Positions 18,101-25,570 of a DNA stretch of 64,000 nucleotides are shown piece by piece (positions within the stretch are counted from its first letter, which is position 1; every line of letters starts with the position of its first letter). Source of the DNA: RGIG3701 sp964438515 (GTDB lineage: Bacteria > Planctomycetota > Planctomycetia > Pirellulales > Thermoguttaceae); the NCBI GenBank assembly GCA_964438515.1, contig CAYTLK010000001.1:62001-126000 (forward strand), given 5' to 3'. Position numbers and translations under genes: made by a program. A model generated the notes under the pieces. The model had not been told where the DNA came from. It did not search any database and saw only the letters and a program-made list of their open reading frames with translations.

Positions 18101-18930
18101 CAAAAACGGAACGTCACACCATCGGTCGGCGGCTCCGGCGGAAGCACGTTGCGCACGCACACTCCATACGAAAACGCCAGTCCCGCTTCTTTCGGAAGTT
18201 CCACCGGATAGGCGGCAAAAAACGACCCGCCCTGCGGCAAATACGGCGGATGGGAAGAATAACACGGCCGCGTGTCGCCGTTCGTCGTGTACTGTTGAAA
18301 ATTGTACGCGCAGTGACTCGTCGGGTCGCTCCCTGAAAAATCAGGCATTTCGATGGTTTCGTCTTTCAGCGTTCGGCTTGCATTGTACGATTTTCCCAAA
18401 AGAGAGACGCCGCCGATTTTTACGATCGTCGGTTCGAAAGACTTTTTCGAGGCAGAAACTTTCGTCTCGATGACGCGGACGGAATGAACCTCCATTTCCC
18501 GATCGGAAAACGTAAAATCGCACTTCACGTGAAGCGGATAGTGCGCGCTGTACGTTCCATCCAGCATCTTGAACGTGAATTCCTCATCGACGCTTCCTTT
18601 TGCAGGAATCTCGATTTTTTTCGTCACGATTTTCTGTTCTTTCCCGGCGGTCATCGGCGTGACGGTGTCGCAGGAGTAAAACGTCAGCGTCGCGGAAATC
18701 GGCGTGTCGGCACTGTTCGAAACGGTAAGCGGAAGCGTCACAGGAACGTTCAGTTCCGAAACGACGTCCATCGGCGCAAGTTTCACCGTCACGGGCCCCG
18801 TTGTTTGCGTATGAACCGTAAATGCGAGGGGTTTGTACTCTTCATTTTCCGCAGTCGCCGCGCTTGCGCAGAACATTCCGCACAGCGCCAGCATCAGGAA
18901 AATCCCAATTACAGGCAGGCTTTTTTTCAT
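15199..18930 (-). CDS. Large secreted glycoside hydrolase-like protein, family uncertain
   Basis: 1243 residues; signal peptide KKSLPVIGIFLMLALCGMF up to SAATA. N-terminal beta-sandwich domains (to about residue 560) precede a TIM-barrel-like part: LTYDVWGG, GIPFGVHDNYIDYYPD, MDAYFVDVFTSANVYEYYG (candidate acidic nucleophile near residue 743) and GITMSEAGADALLG (candidate acid/base near 797). The pattern recalls the GH101/GH129 alpha-N-acetylgalactosaminidases or related DUF families, but I cannot fix the family. C-terminal beta domains follow. The start was chosen for its AAGGAAC site and the signal peptide. Encoded upstream of the sialidase on the same strand, so joint action on O-glycans is plausible. 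Confidence 0.65.
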   Translation of the reverse strand: MKKSLPVIGIFLMLALCGMFCASAATAENEEYKPLAFTVHTQTTGPVTVKLAPMDVVSELNVPVTLPLTVSNSADTPISATLTFYSCDTVTPMTAGKEQKIVTKKIEIPAKGSVDEEFTFKMLDGTYSAHYPLHVKCDFTFSDREMEVHSVRVIETKVSASKKSFEPTIVKIGGVSLLGKSYNASRTLKDETIEMPDFSGSDPTSHCAYNFQQYTTNGDTRPCYSSHPPYLPQGGSFFAAYPVELPKEAGLAFSYGVCVRNVLPPEPPTDGVTFRFWAQEEGKERVLLDEYHTVSTVWEDRSFSVDAYAGKAFTFVVEMNPGPKNNTTCDGCFLSGMTFNSGRGMRLAESVDAAQNKPFELKLDEESSARIYPGANGLLDAKISVGNPKKPDSFVTFDGITLAVGAQSLTTSSTVFTKKPELKLAEDGKTLLFNCTLLANDTEFPIEVRVYAENGMLVFDVPKTNPTEIRNFTFRAADKTAKRVYWGHGFVNENPKKFRMGMGGHNLAASHVGMDFENGTSLLMGASNAPAAFNCDGENRIYTLEMNSWFKLALVPDYKNAFDAAVKYRKNNTWLPRTAPGVERKRGRLTYDVWGGAYAQNVEEMRKAIQYGVTDSLFVKHVWQCWGYDVRLPDIWNTNPDAPTCVLSGLGKYEELKELAELCAAHGIPFGVHDNYIDYYPDAEEFSYDYIDFHANGTPRKAWINHGAGVQSYQWRPDLFKPFLERNLALDRKYLPTMDAYFVDVFTSANVYEYYGRDGQFHPMTQTAACWKDAFETISAGLSHEIDGKNVPGITMSEAGADALLGSITGADCQWMLIDSEKGGSWRMFIPCGNWARTPWFTAVNHTNFSRHGAGYSGRYMALRDANLHNAMSDDYISAEILGGLDLMVEADTIFAGSVRKNYLAQHVVRSLADEEIEGVDFVDGNIRHQCVTWSNGFKVYVNRDVENWKVKNYLLPKYGFVVLNGKGAFLSGIVRNPENTQEIVEMSRRPDGSFYMNGRGKQTVNLLPIQPTMKSAKVLEDGKAFEVVTNWKCGGPAPKDLSIFAHVYEPRRGYDFKPTGWYDGYSCDIPTSKWGTSPETQNIETGAGHVFRVPEDARDGVYHVMVGLYDTQKRYTLMGESAQDVRYSVASFQIRDGKIDGEISPVAITETMDDFQRLVGNKTPFCWNGISTLGVIRVQPTENGLEILPLPPESEFDVTLEKSEKPVKSVSCDGKDVEFTTKDGRTTFHVKVEDAKIYKVEF

Positions 18931-19071
18931 TTTAGTTCCTTCATTAATATTAATAGTATAATAGGTTTTTATTTCTTGCACGATTTCTCACACGATATTC
19001 GTTGATGATTCGGCGTCACGGAGGGCCGAATTTTAGCTTTGTACGTTATTCAGAAAACTCGCAGGTTCCTG

Positions 19072-19107
19072 TAAAAAAGTCCTAACGCTTTTCAACGTCA
19101 GGACTTC
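19072..19107 (-). terminator. Rho-independent terminator of the HEAT-repeat gene
   Basis: On the minus strand GTCCTGACG pairs with CGTTAGGAC (one mismatch) around an 8-base loop, followed by six T. Confidence 0.75.
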
Positions 19108-19117
19108 GAAAAAAATC

Positions 19118-20902
19118 TTACAGCATATCGTGATACTTTTTCGCTCGAATCACGAGTTCTTCATTCGTACATTTTTCAATTACAAGCTCAAGTGCCGGTC
19201 CGAAGAACGCCGCGTTGGGACGACGCACATTATCGTGGTGCGCAAGATCCACAATCGCACGGTACACATCCTGTTCCAAAGCCGGATCGGAAACGAATTC
19301 CATGGCGAATTTGGCGCTCGCAGCGTCACGAATCGCATTCAGTCGGCTGAGTACCAGTTTCTTTTCGTCGACTCGCGTCGCACGGTCCATCGCGCCCCGC
19401 AGCATTTCCAGCTTTTTCGCAGGATTTGCGGAGATTCCGATTTGATCGTCCGGCAAAGAAACGACTCGAATGTACGCACGGAGTGCCGCAATTTTCTGAC
19501 CATCGCTGCAAGTGTCGCCGTCGACGACCGTCAGCATTTTTTCCGCCTGTTTTGCGTTCGGAAGGTTGCACAGCGCACGAATCGCGATCTCCCGCATCGA
19601 TTCGTTCTTCAGATTTTCATCAATGATTTTCCAGGCCGCATCGTCGCCGACACGTCCCAAAAGCGGAAGAACAAGCGCCAAATCACGTTCTTTCGTAAGA
19701 ATCGGAGCCGAATCGCCGCCGCACACCGACGCGATTTCTTTTTCCGCACTGTCGCGCTCGCCGCCCTCTTTGTAGAGCGTCAGCGTATCGACCAAAGCCG
19801 GAACATCTTCTTTTGCCGCAATCCGACACACAATCGACATCAATTCGTTACGGTTTGCACAGTCGGAAGAACTGATTTTCGCAACAATTTTCTCAAACAC
19901 GTTCGTGCTTCGGTTCGTCAGAATGGCGCAGATTGCGTTGAACGTTTCCGGGTCGGCCGAGTCGAGTGCTTTGACGAGCGCCTCATCGAATCCGTCCGCC
20001 TCAACGACGCTTGCAACCCGAATCACAAGATTCCGATCGAATTTCAGATTTTCGAGCAACACCGGGACTTCGTTTGCCGTTGCGAGCTTTTCGAGGGCCA
20101 AAATCGCTTCCGTCTTGAAAAAGTCGGCGTTTTCACCCTCCACATTGAACGCGTCGAGCACCACAGGGAGGTACTTTCGGTCGCCCAGAACCGTCAGAGA
20201 CGCAATCGTTTCGATTTTCAACTCGTCGGAAAGCTGCGCGTATCCCTGCATCCACTTTTCCACTTCATCGGTCGAGGCGTACGGCAAACCCTGCGGCATT
20301 TCCGTCTCGTTCGTGCGCGAAATGTCTTGAATCTGCTGACGAATCGCATCTGCAATCCGTTTCCGATCCAAATCGTCTGCGTTTTTCGCAGCTGCTTTCA
20401 GCGCATCGATTGATTTCTGTCCGGGAATTTTTGAAATCGTTCGAATTGCTTCGTCGCGCAGCGTGTATTCGGGCGAGGTGAGAAACGGAACGAGTGCGTC
20501 GACGTCCTCTTCGGTTCCGAACCACTGAAATTCACGAATCAGCCAGACTTTCGTCCCGTTCGACAGTTTATCGGACGCAAGCGCTTCCTTCATTTGCGCC
20601 TTCATGTCCGCAGGATTTGCGCCCGGCGCGGACATTCTGTAGCTGTATTCCACCCACGTCTGGAACGCCATTTCATGCGGGCCGGAACGATGGGCTTTGG
20701 GTGCTTCAAACGTGCTCCCGTTCGCGTCGGCCTGCGCAGGACCGTTTTCCATGGCGTCGAGAAGGTCGGCGAGCTTCGGATTTTGTTCGAATTGACCGTC
20801 CATCGAACTCATATACTGGGGCGTCGGAATCGACTGCGCCGTCACAATCACGCCGGAAAGAAGGGCCGCCGCCATCGCGGAAATCGTATATAATTTTCTC
20901 AT
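19118..20902 (-). CDS. Exported HEAT-repeat protein
   Basis: 594 residues. N-terminal signal-like helix (KLYTISAMAAALLSGVIVTAQS), then a low-complexity stretch (residues 25-70), then helical HEAT/PBS-lyase-like repeats: LVPFLTSPEYTLRDEAIRTI, LPVVLDAFN, VPVLLENLKFDRNLVIRVAS, IAIRALCNLPNAKQAEKML and more to the end. Such repeats form a solenoid for protein binding; planctomycetes encode many. No catalytic motif is seen. I start at the ATG at 20902; the preceding in-frame codon is TTG. AAGGA lies 10 bases upstream. Its own terminator separates it from the large glycosidase gene. Confidence 0.75.
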   Translation of the reverse strand: MRKLYTISAMAAALLSGVIVTAQSIPTPQYMSSMDGQFEQNPKLADLLDAMENGPAQADANGSTFEAPKAHRSGPHEMAFQTWVEYSYRMSAPGANPADMKAQMKEALASDKLSNGTKVWLIREFQWFGTEEDVDALVPFLTSPEYTLRDEAIRTISKIPGQKSIDALKAAAKNADDLDRKRIADAIRQQIQDISRTNETEMPQGLPYASTDEVEKWMQGYAQLSDELKIETIASLTVLGDRKYLPVVLDAFNVEGENADFFKTEAILALEKLATANEVPVLLENLKFDRNLVIRVASVVEADGFDEALVKALDSADPETFNAICAILTNRSTNVFEKIVAKISSSDCANRNELMSIVCRIAAKEDVPALVDTLTLYKEGGERDSAEKEIASVCGGDSAPILTKERDLALVLPLLGRVGDDAAWKIIDENLKNESMREIAIRALCNLPNAKQAEKMLTVVDGDTCSDGQKIAALRAYIRVVSLPDDQIGISANPAKKLEMLRGAMDRATRVDEKKLVLSRLNAIRDAASAKFAMEFVSDPALEQDVYRAIVDLAHHDNVRRPNAAFFGPALELVIEKCTNEELVIRAKKYHDML

Positions 20903-21038
20903 CAATTGGGAATCCTTATATTTTCTATTATTTATTGATTTTTAGTTTATTATTCGTTTTTATATATTCAATATTCATTCAATATTCGTTTTTATTCAAA
21001 GAATGATTTTTGCACTAAAAACGAGGGGGGAAAAACGT

Positions 21039-22295
21039 TCAATCGAACTCGATCTGATACGGATAGCGCTGCACGCGACGCACCATGCGCGAAGCGGCTT
21101 CGTCGTTTTTAAACGTACAAGTTTCACGATCCCATTCCAAACGACGGTTCAGACGATAGCAGAACGCCATCAGCTGGCAGAAAACGGCTGCGGTCGCGGG
21201 ATAAACAACGTCTTGGAACGGACGAACGCGGTGACGAACGCACCAGCCGTATTCCTCCATAATCGACGTTTTGCCGCCGTGATAGCGCCGAATATCGACC
21301 GCATGCAGCGGTTTAATCACGTTGCGGTCCTCCTGATGACGGAACGTTCGTTCGGTTCCAACGAGCGTCACATCGTGTCCGCCGCGAGCATGATAGAGTT
21401 TGAATCCATTCGCGAAAATCGCAAGTGCACCGTCCGTTTCGTTTTCGTCACAGTGAGGCGGAACCAACGTAACGGGTTCCTCCGTATCCATTCCCATAAT
21501 ATAAAGCGTCCCCGCAAACTTATGCGCGCCCCAGTCGGCCAGAAAACCGTTCCCATATTCCACAAAGTTGCGCCATCCGCCGCCGTAACTGCCCGAACAC
21601 CTCCAGGAATTGTACGGAACCCACGGCGCCTGACCGAGCCAGCGGTCCCAATCCAGTCCTTCCGGCTGTTCCTGCGCAGGAGTCCAGCATTCGATCGGCG
21701 GATTTCCCACACCAACGTGTGCTTCGGTCACTTTTCCGAGCGCTCCGGACTGCACGACAGGCGCCATGTAACCGTAATCTTCCATCACGCGCTGCGAGCC
21801 GCCCGTCACCACGCGATTATACTTTCGAGCAGCTTTCACAATCTGACGGCTTTCGATCGGCGTGAGCGTCAGCGGTTTTTCGCAATACACATCTTTTCCG
21901 GCTTTGCACGCTTCCACAGCGATTTTTGTGTGCCAGTGGTCCGGCGTCGAATTAATAATAACGTCCACGTCTTTCCACGCCAGAACGTCTTCGTAACGGT
22001 CAAACATTTTACAGTCTTGATTTTTGTAGCGGTCATTCACACGATCCGCCGCCGCCTGTTTCTGACGCGCAAAACAGTCGCACGCGCCAATCAGATGAAA
22101 CTGACTGGAACCAAGAGACCCGCCCAGCAGATCGCGCCCGCGGTTCCCATAACCGACGAGGACCGTTTGAAGCTGTTCGTTGGGAGAAAGTTTTCCATCC
22201 AGTCCGAGAACGCTCCCCGGAACGAGATACGGAACCGCACAGGCTGCGGCAGCCGAGGCGAGAAAACGGCGGCGGGTTAATTTGAGGTTGGACAT
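21039..22295 (-). CDS. Tat-exported Gfo/Idh/MocA-family oxidoreductase (first)
   Basis: 418 residues. Twin-arginine signal LKLTRRRFLASAAAACAVPYL indicates export of a folded, cofactor-loaded enzyme. The nucleotide-binding segment is VLVGYGNRGRDLLGG, followed by NSTPDHWHTKIAVEACKAGK and the family's VYCEKPLTL (EKP) motif near residue 135. Members oxidise or epimerise sugars and inositols with NAD(P). TPDHWH with EKPLT is the typical pattern of the secreted planctomycete/Bacteroidetes group, including alpha-N-acetylgalactosaminidase-like relatives (GH109), so glycosidase chemistry is also possible. Start at 22295 fixed by AAGGAG. Diverges from the hydrogenase gene. Confidence 0.9.
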   Translation of the reverse strand: MSNLKLTRRRFLASAAAACAVPYLVPGSVLGLDGKLSPNEQLQTVLVGYGNRGRDLLGGSLGSSQFHLIGACDCFARQKQAAADRVNDRYKNQDCKMFDRYEDVLAWKDVDVIINSTPDHWHTKIAVEACKAGKDVYCEKPLTLTPIESRQIVKAARKYNRVVTGGSQRVMEDYGYMAPVVQSGALGKVTEAHVGVGNPPIECWTPAQEQPEGLDWDRWLGQAPWVPYNSWRCSGSYGGGWRNFVEYGNGFLADWGAHKFAGTLYIMGMDTEEPVTLVPPHCDENETDGALAIFANGFKLYHARGGHDVTLVGTERTFRHQEDRNVIKPLHAVDIRRYHGGKTSIMEEYGWCVRHRVRPFQDVVYPATAAVFCQLMAFCYRLNRRLEWDRETCTFKNDEAASRMVRRVQRYPYQIEFD

Positions 22296-22349
22296 AAAAA
22301 CTCCTTGATTTTTCGAAACAATATATTGTGAAAAACACACTTTTCTCAT

Positions 22350-22378
22350 ATTTTAACAGCCGGGAGACTTTCTGTCAA
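22350..22378 (-). promoter_or_regulatory. Promoter of the first Tat oxidoreductase
   Basis: Minus strand TTGACA (22378-22373), 17 bases, TAAAAT (22355-22350). Its -35 lies in CTGTCAAGG, the mirror image of the hydrogenase promoter's CCTTGACAG. Confidence 0.7.
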
Positions 22379-22422
22379 GGCGGGAGAGAATCGTTCCCTC
22401 AAAAAAAAGTTTTCCGCAGCCC

Positions 22423-22451
22423 TTGACAGAATCCGTGCAGGGCGTTACAAT
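22423..22451 (+). promoter_or_regulatory. Promoter of the [FeFe]-hydrogenase gene
   Basis: TTGACA (22423-22428), 17 bases, TACAAT (22446-22451), 53 bases ahead of the ATG. Confidence 0.75.
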
Positions 22452-22504
22452 GAGATGCATACTTATAGAATGTTTCTTACTCCCCCCAAAAAGGACTCCC
22501 ATTC

Positions 22505-23926
22505 ATGCAACGTTTTTCCCGTCGAAAAATTCTTCGTGCCGCCGTTTCAGCCGCAGCCGTAAGCGCCGCTGGAATTCCGTGTTCCGCAAAGGCCCAATTC
22601 AGCTGGATGAAAAAACAGGAACCCGCTCCGCAGCAGTCCCAAGGTCCGCGCAGACTGCCGTTCGACCCAAATAATCCTGCAATTCAGTACAATCAACAAA
22701 ATTGCGAGCGCTGCGGAGACTGTGTGGCGGTCTGCCGCAACGTTCAAACGGTTTTCGGTTACGGAAATTTGAATACTGTACCATGTATCCATTGCGGTCA
22801 ATGCACCGCAAACTGCTGGAATAACGGCGTCACAGAACGTTTTCAGCTTCAGGAGGTGTACAACGCCATTACTTCCAACAAGAAAAATAAAGGAACCAAA
22901 AAGTTCGTCGCGATCGTCGCCCCCTCCACCCGCGTCACACTGGGCGAAATGTTCAAAATGGAACATGGAACGAACGTCGAAAAACCATTAATCACCGCAC
23001 TGCGCAAACTCGGTTTCGACTTTGTGATGGACGTGACGTTCGGTGCCGACCTCACCGTAATGGAAGAAGCGGCAGAATTCGAGGAATACATCCAAAGTGA
23101 CCGTAAAAAACCGATGTTTACGAGCTGCTGTCCCGCATGGGTGAAATTTGCACAATTATTTTTCCCCGATTCCGTTCCGCAGATTTCCTCCTGCAAAAGT
23201 CCGATGCGGATGCAGGGAGCCATTTTAAAATCGTATTTTGCCCGTGAAAAAGGGATTCGTCCTGAAGACGTGGTCGTCGTCGCGATTTCCCCGTGTACCG
23301 CCAAAAAATACGAACGAACGCTCGGAAACGAACTGGATTTTGTCCTCACAACCCGCGAAATCGGCTGGTGGATTCAGGAACTTGGTGTGGATTTCGCGCA
23401 GCTTCCTCCTGGAGAGTGGGACTCGCTCACAGGTTCCGGGTCCGGCGCAGGCGTCATCTTCGGAAATACCGGCGGCGTTACGGAAGCGGTTTTGCGTCAG
23501 ATTTATTATTCCCGCACCCACGAAATTCCTCCGAAGGACTTTCTGCTTTTCACGCCCGTTCGCGGTCTCGACGGAATGCGCCGTGCGGAAGTGAAAATCG
23601 GCGGCGAGACTTTCCGAATCGGAATCGTTCATGGAACCTCTGCGGCCCGCGAAATGTTTCGGCTTTTGGACTCCCAAAAATTCGACTTCATTGAAGTAAT
23701 GGCGTGCCGCGGCGGCTGCATCGGCGGCGGCGGTTTGCCGAAAACGGAGATTCCGATTTCCGACAGCCTTCGAACAAAGCGCATGAGCGGTCTGTATGCA
23801 GCCGACAAAGCTCGAGAGATTCATTTGAGCGCGCTGAATCCTGAAATTCAGACGCTTTATTCCGATTTTCTCAACACTCCCGGAAACGAAGCCCTCCACA
23901 CAAAACACATCCTGAAAAAGTCCTAA
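22505..23926 (+). CDS. [FeFe]-hydrogenase with an N-terminal Tat-like signal
   Basis: 473 residues. Two ferredoxin-type 4Fe-4S motifs: C67-C70-C73-C77 (CERCGDCVAVC) and C94-C97-C100-C104 (CIHCGQCTANC). H-cluster motifs: L1 TSCCPAW (C208, C209), L2 ISPCTAKKYE (C264; Ser where MPC is usual) and L3 EVMACRGGCIGGGG (C401, C405). The C-terminal NPEIQTLYSDFL and final HT-x-H resemble the small-subunit tail of Desulfovibrio-type enzymes, here in the same chain. The N-terminus FSRRKILRAAVSAAAVSAAG is Tat-like, so export is predicted. It reversibly reduces protons. HydE, HydF and HydG maturation genes are not in the window. RBS is weak (AAAAGGACTCCC). Confidence 0.93.
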   Translation: MQRFSRRKILRAAVSAAAVSAAGIPCSAKAQFSWMKKQEPAPQQSQGPRRLPFDPNNPAIQYNQQNCERCGDCVAVCRNVQTVFGYGNLNTVPCIHCGQCTANCWNNGVTERFQLQEVYNAITSNKKNKGTKKFVAIVAPSTRVTLGEMFKMEHGTNVEKPLITALRKLGFDFVMDVTFGADLTVMEEAAEFEEYIQSDRKKPMFTSCCPAWVKFAQLFFPDSVPQISSCKSPMRMQGAILKSYFAREKGIRPEDVVVVAISPCTAKKYERTLGNELDFVLTTREIGWWIQELGVDFAQLPPGEWDSLTGSGSGAGVIFGNTGGVTEAVLRQIYYSRTHEIPPKDFLLFTPVRGLDGMRRAEVKIGGETFRIGIVHGTSAAREMFRLLDSQKFDFIEVMACRGGCIGGGGLPKTEIPISDSLRTKRMSGLYAADKAREIHLSALNPEIQTLYSDFLNTPGNEALHTKHILKKS

Positions 23927-23993
23927 AAGTCCTAAAAAAAATCCTAAAAAACAGGTCAAATTTCAAAAAAAATTCATACTTTAAGGAGTTTTT

Positions 23994-24854
23994 ATGTCGT
24001 TCAAATATTCCATGTGCAACGAACTTTTTGAGGGATGGACCCTTGAAAAACAGTTCGATTTCGTCGCGCAGTGCGGTTACACCGGAATGGAACTCGCCCC
24101 ATTTACCCTCACGCCGACCGACTCGCCCGCAAACGTCTGCGACATTACAAAAGAAAAACGTGCTGAAATCTGTAAAATTGCGAAACAGTCCGGAGTGGAA
24201 ATCGTGGGCTTGCACTGGCTGCTTGCGAAAACGCAGGGATTCCACCTGACGCATCCCGACGCGGAAATCCGGAAAAAGACGGTCGCTTACGGAAAAGCAC
24301 TCACGGAACTCTGCGCCGACTTGGGCGGAAGCATTATGGTTTGGGGCTCGCCGAAACAGCGGAACATGGAACCCGGCGTCACTCGCGACGAAGCGTACAA
24401 ATATGCGGCCGACGCACTGTGCGAATTGGTTCCGACGCTCGAAAAGAATCACGTTACGATTGCGCTTGAACCTCTGGCGCCCTCCGAAACGAATTTCCTC
24501 ACGAGCGCGCTCGAAACGACGGCGCTCATTCAGATGGTGAAGTCGCCGTTCGTCCAACTCCACCTCGACTGCAAAGCAATGTGGGGCGGCGAGATTGCGC
24601 CCGACGGTTCGCGGCGTCCCATGGCCGACGTCATTCGTGAATTTCAGCCGTGGACGCGTCATTTTCACGCCAACGACCCCAACCTTCAGGGTCCTGGTTT
24701 CGGAGATTTGGACTTTCATCCGATTTTTGCGGCGTTAAAAGAAACAAAATACGCAGGATGGGTAAGCGTTGAGGTCTTCGATTACACGCCCGGCGTCGAG
24801 GCTTTGACGAAAAAAAGCATCGATTACATGAAAAAAGTGGAATCTGAAATCTGA
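23994..24854 (+). CDS. Sugar phosphate isomerase/epimerase-like TIM-barrel protein
   Basis: 286 residues of the xylose isomerase-like TIM-barrel superfamily (AP endonuclease 2 fold). Metal-binding and catalytic candidates: VTIALEPLAPSETNFL (Glu near 155), VQLHLDCKAMWGG (Asp near 188), TRHFHANDPNLQGPG (His-x-x-Asp) and WVSVEVFDY (final Glu). This set matches D-tagatose 3-epimerase/hydroxypyruvate isomerase relatives that use a divalent metal. The substrate is unknown. RBS AAGGAGTTTTT before the ATG. It lies 67 bases after the hydrogenase gene and may share its transcript. Its 3' end overlaps the convergent UDG gene by 31 bases. Confidence 0.85.
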   Translation: MSFKYSMCNELFEGWTLEKQFDFVAQCGYTGMELAPFTLTPTDSPANVCDITKEKRAEICKIAKQSGVEIVGLHWLLAKTQGFHLTHPDAEIRKKTVAYGKALTELCADLGGSIMVWGSPKQRNMEPGVTRDEAYKYAADALCELVPTLEKNHVTIALEPLAPSETNFLTSALETTALIQMVKSPFVQLHLDCKAMWGGEIAPDGSRRPMADVIREFQPWTRHFHANDPNLQGPGFGDLDFHPIFAALKETKYAGWVSVEVFDYTPGVEALTKKSIDYMKKVESEI

Positions 24855-25570
24855 ATAAAATTTAAACTTTTCAGAACTTTTTCATAAATTTGTGCTTTTT
24901 TCTCAATCGAGAGCGGGTACGCACGCGAGGAGGAGGGAAGTCGATACAATTTTATCGGTTTTCCTCCAATTAGGATTTCCACGGAACCTCCCACCATCGG
25001 TTTTGAGGACGCATCGGCCCCTGCATAGCGTAAAATCTCGCAAACTGCCTTTTCGCCCGTCCCCAGCAGCGTCTTGCATTGCGGTAAATCCCGTTCCAAA
25101 ACGGTTTTGAGGTCGAGCGGCTCGACGATTCGCAGCGAGGCGTCCGACGCATTTCCTTTTTCCCGAATCACCGCTTTTGCCGTGTCGTACATCGCCATTT
25201 TGTGCGACCGCAGAAATTCCATGATTTTTTCACGATCAAAAATTCGTTTTGACGTTGATTTCCGTGTCGGTTTATACGTTGAATTTTGATTTTTGTCCGA
25301 TTCTGGCGGCGTCAGAAAAAAGTCCCGATCCTGAAAAAATACGAGACCAAAAATTCGCCAAAAGTCGTTTTGAAGGTTCGGATAGAAAAAATCCATACAC
25401 CAGCGCGTTTTGGGCGGCGGAAAACTCCCCAAAAACAGCACCTGTGCGTCTGAAGGAAAAAACGGGGCGATCGGATGGCGCTCAATCTGCGGTAAATCGT
25501 TCGACTTGTTAAAATCATCCGAATCTTTCGAATCGCCCGAATCAATCGAATTTAAATCAAAGTTCATCAT
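24824..25570 (-). CDS. Uracil-DNA glycosylase superfamily protein (MUG-like)
   Basis: 248 residues. A family-type motif LFLGSFPPPKTRWCMDFFY lies after residue 45, then FYPNLQNDFWRIFG and a late RLPSSSRAYPLSIEKK, matching the mismatch-specific or deoxyinosine glycosylase branch of the UDG fold, which removes damaged bases from DNA. The N-terminal 30 residues are low complexity (DSGDSKDSDD, encoded by a 9-base tandem repeat), and another basic insert (TYKPTRKSTSKR) sits in the middle. I chose the tandem ATG at 25570; it overlaps the kdsD stop by 14 bases, so translational coupling is likely. The 3' end overlaps the opposite gene. Confidence 0.8.
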   Translation of the reverse strand: MMNFDLNSIDSGDSKDSDDFNKSNDLPQIERHPIAPFFPSDAQVLFLGSFPPPKTRWCMDFFYPNLQNDFWRIFGLVFFQDRDFFLTPPESDKNQNSTYKPTRKSTSKRIFDREKIMEFLRSHKMAMYDTAKAVIREKGNASDASLRIVEPLDLKTVLERDLPQCKTLLGTGEKAVCEILRYAGADASSKPMVGGSVEILIGGKPIKLYRLPSSSRAYPLSIEKKAQIYEKVLKSLNFIQISDSTFFM

